Positions 1-5,784 of a stretch of 8,737 nt of DNA are shown here, piece by piece. Within the stretch, counting starts at the first letter, position 1. Each line of letters opens with the position of its first letter. The position numbers were made by a program, and so were the translations under genes. Under the pieces are notes generated by a model that saw only the letters and a list, made by a program, of their open reading frames with translations, did no database searches and was not told the origin of the DNA. The DNA comes from Bacillota bacterium. GTDB lineage: Bacteria > Bacillota > Clostridia > Lachnospirales > Lachnospiraceae. The stretch is taken from NCBI GenBank assembly GCA_023428655.1, contig JAEYXC010000135.1, forward strand, positions 1-8,737, given 5' to 3'.

Positions 1-31
1 AGCTATATCTGCTCAGGGGTAAAATTATGTA

Positions 32-859
32 CTATTTCGTTGCAATAAATGTTATGCTCTTGCTAGACCAGAAGCTTGGTGTGAAGTTGATCTCGAGTTC
101 ATTCCAATCGAAAGGTATTTCGTAACCGACTATGCCTCTCATTTTTTTGCCTGCGGCAACAGATCCGTCTAGTTGGTTTTTATCTCCCTTTTCTATAAGA
201 GCTGATAAACTCATATTAGTGGAATAGCTATCAACATAAGCTTCAAAACTTATTATCGAGCTAACGGCAATATCACCATTTGAATTATTCTCAATTTCAA
301 ATTCACACAGAGCAAATACGTTTCCATCCGCCGGCTTATTAAAGTCGCTACCATTGGATTCAGTGACGTCTACAAGTGTAACCAATATATCGTTTAATTC
401 TACTTTTTCCCCTACTGAAAAGGTTGTTTTATCTGGATACGGTGTTGCTTCCACAATTTCCTCAGTTTCATTTTCTACTACCTTGTCCTCATCCGTAATA
501 TCGGCCTTTTTATCTTCCGTAGTATCGGCCTTTTCATCTTCTGTAACATCGGCTTTTTCGTTTGGCGAGTTTACTTCCGGCTTATTTGCTACCTTCGGTT
601 CATCATCTGTTAATAAGGAGCCAATAATGCCTAATAAAATGAACACTCCAATAACAATCAAGATAGCTGTTAGACAGCCACGTTTTTTCTTTTTAGGTGG
701 TTGCATTGGCTGCGTATAAGGATTTTGATATGATTGTTGCGGCATTACTGGTGGTGGTACTTGCTGTGATTGGTTCTGTTGCATCTGTGGTTGTGCAGGA
801 GTTCCACAGGTAGGACAAAAATTACCATTGTAATCTGTTCCGCATTTATTACATATCAT
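32..859 (-). CDS. Zinc-ribbon, single-pass membrane protein with DUF4352-like extracellular domain
   Basis: A 275-residue protein. Residues 1-19 form a small zinc ribbon with two CxxC knuckles (C3/C6 and C15/C18). A Gln/Pro-rich linker (about 20-55) follows, then a basic KKKKR stop and one hydrophobic segment (about 61-83). A highly acidic low-complexity stalk (about 84-145) contains three tandem copies of KADxTxDx. The C-terminal domain (about 147-272) has the beta-rich pattern of DUF4352 domains (FSVGEKVELNDILVTL near 147-162; later FALCEFEIENNS). The topology implied is ribbon inside and DUF4352-like domain outside. I chose Met at 859 over the in-frame ATG at 874 because GGGAGGT (866-872) lies 6-7 bases ahead of it, whereas the upstream ATG would overlap the binding site and sit about 13 bases from the predicted transcript start. 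Proteins of this architecture are common in clostridia and have no settled function; an envelope or stress role is a guess. The gene has its own promoter and no visible operon partner inside the window. Confidence 0.88.
   Translation of the reverse strand: MICNKCGTDYNGNFCPTCGTPAQPQMQQNQSQQVPPPVMPQQSYQNPYTQPMQPPKKKKRGCLTAILIVIGVFILLGIIGSLLTDDEPKVANKPEVNSPNEKADVTEDEKADTTEDKKADITDEDKVVENETEEIVEATPYPDKTTFSVGEKVELNDILVTLVDVTESNGSDFNKPADGNVFALCEFEIENNSNGDIAVSSIISFEAYVDSYSTNMSLSALIEKGDKNQLDGSVAAGKKMRGIVGYEIPFDWNELEINFTPSFWSSKSITFIATK
485..556 (-). repeat. Three tandem 24-bp repeats coding the acidic stalk
   Basis: Three consecutive 24-base units, differing at a few positions, encode KADxTxDx repeated three times (residues 102-125 of the zinc-ribbon protein) between the membrane segment and the extracellular domain. 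Copy number could change by slippage without shifting the frame, altering stalk length. Confidence 0.8.
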
Positions 860-865
860 ATTAAG

Positions 866-872
866 ACCTCCC
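866..872 (-). promoter_or_regulatory. Ribosome binding site deciding the zinc-ribbon protein start
   Basis: Minus-strand GGGAGGT lies 6 bases before the ATG at 859. The other in-frame ATG (874) is upstream of this motif, so it cannot use it; this sets the start at 859. Confidence 0.85.
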
Positions 873-893
873 ATATAATTAAATATTTCTTAT

Positions 894-922
894 ATTATAA
901 CTGATACCGCATATTTTGTCAA
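894..922 (-). promoter_or_regulatory. Consensus sigma-A promoter of the zinc-ribbon protein gene
   Basis: On the minus strand, TTGACA (917-922) and TATAAT (894-899) are separated by exactly 17 bases. Both hexamers match the housekeeping consensus completely, which predicts strong basal transcription. The start would fall near 887, giving a leader of about 28 bases that contains the GGGAGGT site. Confidence 0.88.
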
Positions 923-932
923 AAAAGCTCAC

Positions 933-951
933 ATTATTGCTTGGCAATAAT
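933..951 (-). repeat. Perfect inverted repeat just upstream of the zinc-ribbon promoter
   Basis: ATTATTGC, a 3-base spacer and GCAATAAT form an 8-bp perfect inverted repeat that ends 10 bases upstream of the -35 hexamer. Read on the minus strand it is followed after 6 bases by TTTTTT. It could be an operator for a dimeric regulator, or a weak terminator insulating the promoter from upstream transcription. The sequence does not decide between these. Confidence 0.55.
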
Positions 952-1159
952 CATTTCTCCAAAACAGAATAGTATTTTATCAAATATAAGAGTATGTAAT
1001 TAGAGAGTTGATTAATAACGATATACTTGTATTCACAATTAATCACAGAGATTATATTAATCTACCAAAATCACAGAATTAGGTAATCTTATCCCCGAAT
1101 CGTTAAGTGGCTGAATCGTTGACGATGTAAGAGGATTACAGAAATCTTGTGATATGAAC

Positions 1160-1196
1160 ATACAAACAGCGCCCTATTAAAGGGCGCTGTTTGTAT
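1160..1196 (-). terminator. Hairpin terminator of the glucanase gene
   Basis: ATACAAACAGCGCCCT pairs perfectly with its reverse complement across the 5-base loop at 1176-1180, giving a 16-bp stem with a GC-rich top. It begins about 45 bases past the glucanase stop codon. No uninterrupted T tract follows; the U-rich part lies in the descending arm (TGTTTGTATGTT on the minus strand). It may slow or block polymerase, or protect the 3' end. Confidence 0.75.
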
Positions 1197-1241
1197 AGGT
1201 GTGGCTGAAAGTACAGGTCTTTTATAATGCATAAGAATTGC

Positions 1242-4200
1242 TTATGGCTGCAGCTCAAATATTACATAGTCCATATATGCAATACTATCGGATCCTGGGG
1301 CTATGAATACCTGAAGCGTTTGAGTTCCTGCATTTAAGGTTGCATTATGGCTATTCATAATCCAGTCATTGCTTGGAGCACCACCAATCCCGGCTAACGG
1401 TGCTCCATCCGAATCTCTAAGTTCATAATATACACCCTCAGGGAGACATTTCCCTCTATAGGTAACCTTGTACGTCCCAGTCTCTGGTATATCAACAGTA
1501 AATTCAATCGTCGTTGGAGCAACAACTTTAACAGCTGCTCCTTCCACAACACCAATCGCGTTCTCCCCTACTGCTAAGATTACTGCACCTTCCACCTCTA
1601 CCGTGATTAATGTAGGCTCCGTAGCTCCACCATCCTCTATTACTTTAGTAATAATAACATCATCGATGTGAATTGTATGTGGAGCGGAACGCATTGCGTC
1701 GGTAATATCAGAGCCTGTATTGCCAAAGAAGAAGTTTAGCTTTGTCGTTTCACTCTTTGTTACCATAAAGTCATAGGAATAGGTCTGCATTTCAGTAGTC
1801 AGATTATCAACCTGATCCATATAGCGGAAGTATCCTGCTCCTTCAATGTCTACTCCAAAACTTCTGGCAGCGGAGGCTTTCGCCCGAAAGGTTAAACGAT
1901 AGGTTACGTTTGGCTCAAATTCAAACCCAGTCTGGCTAAATTGAACGGACCACGGATCCGTTCCGAAGCCATTTAGATCAATCTTCGCTTCTCCATCCAC
2001 TGCGGTAACGGTGATACCTCCATCACTCCAGTATGTCCAGGGAGTAATGTCCGTGTCAAAGGTCCCGTTCTGAACGATTGCGTCACCGGTAGGTGGATTA
2101 TCCGCCTTTTCTGCGATACTGATATTATCTAGGTAAATACTATGTGCAACAAAAGCTTCCCCTGGGACATTATTGCTTCCTAACAGGAAATTCAATTTAG
2201 CATTTGCATCTGTTTCTGCCATAGTAAATTCATAGGTGAAGGTTTGCTTTTCCGTCGTCAAACCAATCTCCGGGGTTGCAAAATGGTATCCATCCGTACC
2301 CTTATTCACTTCAACCAATATATTCTTTAATATTGTAGATCTGGCGTCAAACTTTAGGACATAGGTTTTACCTGCTTCCAGTCTTAATCCCTCTTGATAT
2401 ACTTGTGTTGACCACCGAAACCACCCATCGTAATTAGGAAAGTCTACCTTCAGCTCCCCATTTTCAGCGGATATTGCAGCATTGGAACCGTCACCGAGAT
2501 ACGTAGACCATCCCTCCGTATTAATATCAAAGGTACCGTTCTGTATTATTTTGTTATCCTTTGCCTTAATCATCTGCTCCACTGACACATCCTCATAGCC
2601 TTCTGCCAGTATCAGGATGATATATTTTCCTACCTCCGTAAAAATATCTTTTGAAAAATTAAGATTACCGGCCGATATCGTATACTGATCTGTGGCGAGT
2701 AGTTGACCGTTCATCTGAATGGATTTGATAGCAGCTCTCCAGGATTCGTTATCCTTAAAGGAAATATCAATGGTGTTACCAAGTTGATTATCCGTAGTAT
2801 CTGCAATTACCATGGGAGCCTGCAGAACAGGAGGATTTTTTACCTGCAATATTACATCATCAATGGATACCGCACCTACCATTGCCGTATCATCCACCTT
2901 ACCCATTAGATATTTCAGGTCCAATTTCTCACTTACTGACGGTTTTATTGTAAAGCTGAAGGTCTTCCAGTCCGTTGTAAGTGATAATGCATTCGAGTCA
3001 AAGGCTCTTGAATAAGAAGCATTTTCTAATACCACCGATATATTACGGTTAGCAGAAGCTTTCGCTCGAAATGAAAGTGTATATTCAATTCCCTTGGTAA
3101 AAGGCATTCCTCCCTGCAGTAACATAACACTCCATGGATTTTGACCGACGTTGGTAACATCAATCCTTGCTTCTCCATTCTCGGAAGCAAATGCTGCAGC
3201 TCCACCACTGTCCAGGATAGTAGTCCAGGATAAGTAATCATTGTCAAAGGTACCGTTCTTTAACGGATATAATACTACTCCGGTATAATCAATTGTATTA
3301 TTAATCAATTTAACATTATCGATGAATACATCCGCTTTATTGCCACCTAGCATAAATGCAAGCCTTGCTTCTAAATCAGTTGAATTTGTCATGGTAAAGG
3401 ACATCTCGAAGGTACCGGGACGTCTAGTCAAATTAAAATCTTTTTCTACAAAGGTTATCGCTCCATCTTTACTTAATAACGCAACACGGATGCTTCTATC
3501 CTTCGCTGCTCTGGCTTGAAAGGTTAAGGTATATTGATTATTCTGCTTGATCTGTATTCCTCTTTGATCAACCGTGATATCAGAAGCCTGTCTTCCAGGT
3601 CTGCGGATATTAACATTTAATTCCCTGGAACCCTCCGGCACAAACACTGATGCAGATGCACGTGAATCTAAGGATTGATTCCAGTAAGCTAATCGATCCA
3701 GGGTATAACGATCAAAGGTTCCGTTGTAGACGAGATTGCCGCTAATCGGCAGCGGCTCTTTGGAAGCATGATAATCCACCGTAGGAGGTGCTATTTCAAC
3801 AAGTCTCACATTACCAATCCATATTGACCCTAATGCAGTCGCACAGTTGAATTCAATCCGCGTCATAATATCAGAGGCCGCTGTCATCTGAAATGTCCTT
3901 TTATACGATTGTAATTGATCGGTTAGATCAACGGTATAGGAATCCGAATAAGCCGTCCAGCCTCTCCCAGGCCCTCCGCCAAGCTTCGTATTCAGCGTTC
4001 TATTCCTATCCGCCTTAGCATCAAAGGAAAACTCGTACCAGCGCCCTCTTCCTAGGGTAGTATGCTGTTCTAGTTGAACGGAATAGGGTTGGGTTCCTAC
4101 GCTAGTAACATTAATCTTAGCATAATTTCTGCCATCAATTGCTTCCGTTGTAGCCGTTGCGGCCCCACCGAACTGAGCGTTATAGATTAAATTCCATCCG

Positions 4201-5288
4201 TCGCCAAAGTTTTCATCCAGACCTTCTCGGTTATCGTTGATCCCTTGTTCATAATTAACATCGTATACCAGATTACCAGTTGAATCCGCTACTCTTGCTC
4301 CATCCGGCAGTGGTTCAACAGATGTTTGTGGATCTACAGGAGTCTTATATGGCCTACCGGTTAACTCATATACTCTGACGTAATCTACTTCCATCTTGGG
4401 ATTATTATTAAATACGGATGGATCCGGTTCTCTGCCACCATCATAGTTTCCACCGACCGCAAGATTAAGAAGAATATAGAATTCCTGATCAAAGGGCGCC
4501 GGGAAAGAGAATTTCTCTTCTCCATCTATTCCATAGGTGGTCCAGTTATTCTGTGTCTGATATAGCTTATCGTCAACATACCATCTTATTTCGCCAGGTT
4601 CCCATTCAAGCGCATAGGTATGATAATCGGTTATGCTTTGTCCCTCCTCAAAGGTGTAGCTGGCCCCTGAATATTTATTGCTCGGCCAGGTACCTCCATA
4701 GTGAAGAGTTCCGCCAACCTCCTGCAAAAGTCTCCCCTTGGCTTCCATGATATCAATTTCCCCAGATGCTGCCCAACCGCCGTATGCATCATTTTTAGGC
4801 ATCATCCAAAATGCCGGCCAGAAACCGGTTCCTGCCGGCAGCTTTATTCTTGCTTCAAATCTTCCGTACTTTCTGGTAAAGGTATTGCTTGTCCAAAGTC
4901 TTGAGGAAGTATATTTCTTCCCTCCTATGGTTTCAAGCTTTGGTATGATAACCAGCTTGCCATCCTTAACTTGAACATTCTCTTTGGTGTAATATTGCAG
5001 TTCATTGTTACCCCAGCCATCGACACCGTATTCTGCACCGGTGCCAAGCATGTATCCCCATTTTGACAGATCCAAACCATTGGTATCACGGTTTTTACCT
5101 TTCCCGTCAAATTCATCGGACCAAACAAGCGTCCACATTTTTTCATGTGGTTTTATTTTCTCTTTATCATCTTTATGCCTGTTTGTATCTGCACTCACGA
5201 TTTGCGAAGTGATCATTAGTATAAAGAGTAGCGTAAGAACAAAAGCGCTTAGTTTTACTCTACTGTCTTTCAGATGAAATGTTTTCAT
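1242..5288 (-). CDS. Secreted multimodular GH16 endo-beta-1,3-glucanase (laminarinase type)
   Basis: A 1348-residue exported enzyme expected to cleave beta-1,3- or mixed-linkage glucans such as laminarin, callose or lichenan outside the cell. Residues 1-33 are a signal peptide (basic start, hydrophobic core, cleavage after VSA). GH16 spans about 49-308: VWSDEF near 55, then GEIDIMEAKG with nucleophile E177, D179 and acid/base E182. This EIDIME spacing (extra Met bulge) is typical of laminarinase-like GH16 enzymes. Five CBM4/9-like modules follow at about 336-499, 516-663, 672-815, 912-1060 and 1070-1217; several open with NGTFD and end with an IDNV-like strand. Residues about 824-907 match the Shr-like/DUF1533 pattern (FKDNESWRAAIK). 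Residues 1225-1347 resemble a CBM6/35 jelly roll. There is no dockerin, SLH domain or sortase signal, so the enzyme is free or held by its glycan-binding modules. The start at 5288 is preferred because GGGAG at 5299-5303 sits 10 bases upstream; the ATG at 5297 is only one base from it. Catalytic call is firm, exact substrate inferred. Confidence 0.95.
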   Translation of the reverse strand: MKTFHLKDSRVKLSAFVLTLLFILMITSQIVSADTNRHKDDKEKIKPHEKMWTLVWSDEFDGKGKNRDTNGLDLSKWGYMLGTGAEYGVDGWGNNELQYYTKENVQVKDGKLVIIPKLETIGGKKYTSSRLWTSNTFTRKYGRFEARIKLPAGTGFWPAFWMMPKNDAYGGWAASGEIDIMEAKGRLLQEVGGTLHYGGTWPSNKYSGASYTFEEGQSITDYHTYALEWEPGEIRWYVDDKLYQTQNNWTTYGIDGEEKFSFPAPFDQEFYILLNLAVGGNYDGGREPDPSVFNNNPKMEVDYVRVYELTGRPYKTPVDPQTSVEPLPDGARVADSTGNLVYDVNYEQGINDNREGLDENFGDGWNLIYNAQFGGAATATTEAIDGRNYAKINVTSVGTQPYSVQLEQHTTLGRGRWYEFSFDAKADRNRTLNTKLGGGPGRGWTAYSDSYTVDLTDQLQSYKRTFQMTAASDIMTRIEFNCATALGSIWIGNVRLVEIAPPTVDYHASKEPLPISGNLVYNGTFDRYTLDRLAYWNQSLDSRASASVFVPEGSRELNVNIRRPGRQASDITVDQRGIQIKQNNQYTLTFQARAAKDRSIRVALLSKDGAITFVEKDFNLTRRPGTFEMSFTMTNSTDLEARLAFMLGGNKADVFIDNVKLINNTIDYTGVVLYPLKNGTFDNDYLSWTTILDSGGAAAFASENGEARIDVTNVGQNPWSVMLLQGGMPFTKGIEYTLSFRAKASANRNISVVLENASYSRAFDSNALSLTTDWKTFSFTIKPSVSEKLDLKYLMGKVDDTAMVGAVSIDDVILQVKNPPVLQAPMVIADTTDNQLGNTIDISFKDNESWRAAIKSIQMNGQLLATDQYTISAGNLNFSKDIFTEVGKYIILILAEGYEDVSVEQMIKAKDNKIIQNGTFDINTEGWSTYLGDGSNAAISAENGELKVDFPNYDGWFRWSTQVYQEGLRLEAGKTYVLKFDARSTILKNILVEVNKGTDGYHFATPEIGLTTEKQTFTYEFTMAETDANAKLNFLLGSNNVPGEAFVAHSIYLDNISIAEKADNPPTGDAIVQNGTFDTDITPWTYWSDGGITVTAVDGEAKIDLNGFGTDPWSVQFSQTGFEFEPNVTYRLTFRAKASAARSFGVDIEGAGYFRYMDQVDNLTTEMQTYSYDFMVTKSETTKLNFFFGNTGSDITDAMRSAPHTIHIDDVIITKVIEDGGATEPTLITVEVEGAVILAVGENAIGVVEGAAVKVVAPTTIEFTVDIPETGTYKVTYRGKCLPEGVYYELRDSDGAPLAGIGGAPSNDWIMNSHNATLNAGTQTLQVFIAPGSDSIAYMDYVIFELQP

Positions 5289-5297
5289 CAATATCAT

Positions 5298-5303
5298 ACT
5301 CCC
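5298..5303 (-). promoter_or_regulatory. Ribosome binding site deciding the glucanase start
   Basis: Minus-strand GGGAGT lies 9-10 bases before the ATG at 5288. The in-frame ATG at 5297 directly abuts the motif and would be too close for initiation. A TTG at 5291 is an outside possibility. Confidence 0.7.
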
Positions 5304-5354
5304 TTCCCAAACAGAATAATTTGTTTCTAGCTACACAAGTAAATGTCTATGCAC

Positions 5355-5361
5355 CCTCCTT
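5355..5361 (-). promoter_or_regulatory. Orphan strong Shine-Dalgarno sequence in the glucanase leader
   Basis: Minus-strand AAGGAGG, within a purine-rich stretch, perfectly matches the 16S rRNA 3' end but has no ATG at a usable distance. The nearest GTG adjoins it, and a TTG further down opens only three codons. It lies about 65 bases upstream of the real start signals. Such sites can act as ribosome-held mRNA stabilisers (the STAB-SD principle) or standby sites; that role is inference. Confidence 0.4.
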
Positions 5362-5431
5362 CCATCCTTCGGTTTTTATTTCTATCTTATGTGCTCCAAT
5401 GGCATGTTCATTCGATGTCCTTGCAACTCTT

Positions 5432-5447
5432 ATTATAACTCATTATA
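5432..5447 (-). promoter_or_regulatory. Candidate glucanase promoter with two TATAAT boxes
   Basis: Two perfect minus-strand TATAAT hexamers occur at 5442-5447 and 5432-5437, 10 bases apart. The DNA 17-18 bases upstream of each is a poor -35 match (TAAATA or TATATT), as expected for a promoter that needs an activator. The leader would be about 135-150 bases long. The AT-rich context makes chance TATAAT words possible. Confidence 0.45.
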
Positions 5448-5564
5448 TCCTGGAAATATATGGGTATTTATTATTCCCTGTTTTCTTCAACAATGATTAA
5501 AGATCCACGAAATAGCGTCCCGACCTGCTGTTTTGAAGTTGTGAATTTTGCTTCACTTTATAAT

Positions 5565-5592
5565 AAAAAAGACACCTGCCGAAGCAAGTGCC
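5565..5592 (-). terminator. Rho-independent terminator of the MCP gene, UUCG tetraloop
   Basis: Read on the minus strand, GGCACTTGC (5584-5592) pairs with GCAGGTGTC (5571-5579) as a 9-bp stem with two G-U pairs. It is closed by a C(UUCG)G tetraloop, one of the most stable RNA loops, and is followed directly by TTTTTT (5565-5570). It lies about 190 bases past the MCP stop codon, so the transcript would have an unusually long 3' untranslated region. Confidence 0.88.
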
Positions 5593-5607
5593 TGATCTAT
5601 TCTGGTA

Positions 5608-5625
5608 TTACAATTAATATTGTAA
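5608..5625. repeat. 18-bp palindrome TTACAAT-N4-ATTGTAA
   Basis: Two perfect 7-base arms flank TAAT, and the whole sits 15 bases from the terminator stem. It is AT-only apart from one C and one G, so it is weak as an RNA hairpin and more like a protein-binding site. The half site ATTGTAA also occurs at 7859-7865, overlapping the MCP -35 box. Confidence 0.5.
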
Positions 5626-5784
5626 CTATAAGAAACTTTTTGTTAGGTACGTTATAATGAATAATGGAATGAGAGAAATAATCCTGTCATAATATTTTAA
5701 TATGGTCTAAAAATGACGAAAGCGATTAACGAGGATTAAAGTATATCAATGAACTTACCACCAATATCATCCGCTCTTTTTGTA

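Larger units (their letters stand above)
860..1241. other. Intergenic region between glucanase and zinc-ribbon genes
   Basis: This 382-base gap holds the promoter and ribosome binding site of the zinc-ribbon gene, the inverted repeat at 933-951 and the glucanase terminator at 1160-1196. From about 960 to 1150 I see no gene. That stretch contains only short repeated words, such as GAATCGTT twice (near 1096 and 1114) and AATCACAGA twice (near 1041 and 1069). Confidence 0.7.
5289..5784. other. Intergenic region between MCP and glucanase genes
   Basis: This 496-base gap holds the glucanase leader (5289 to about 5430), its probable -10 boxes, the MCP terminator (5565-5592) and an 18-bp palindrome (5608-5625). 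I found no credible small gene. Frames on both strands are short and lack start signals. Confidence 0.7.

Noticed and set aside
354..719. Plus-strand 121-codon frame opposite the zinc-ribbon gene
   Set aside because: Its Ser/Thr/Val-rich translation is the antisense of the acidic repeat stalk, and there is no ribosome binding site. The minus-strand gene explains the region fully.
4925..5146. Short minus-strand frame inside the glucanase gene, and several similar plus-strand frames between 1468 and 5277
   Set aside because: All overlap the clearly coding GH16 and binding-module frame and show no domain pattern or start signals.
5243..5250. AAGCGCTT core resembling a CcpA catabolite-response site within the glucanase signal peptide codons
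   Set aside because: Only the central core matches; the outer TG...CA positions fail on both sides, and the codons for Lys-Leu-Ser-Ala-Phe explain the sequence.
5281..5297. Glucanase start at the ATG at 5297
   Set aside because: The Shine-Dalgarno GGGAG ends one base before it, so the ATG at 5288 is the better start.
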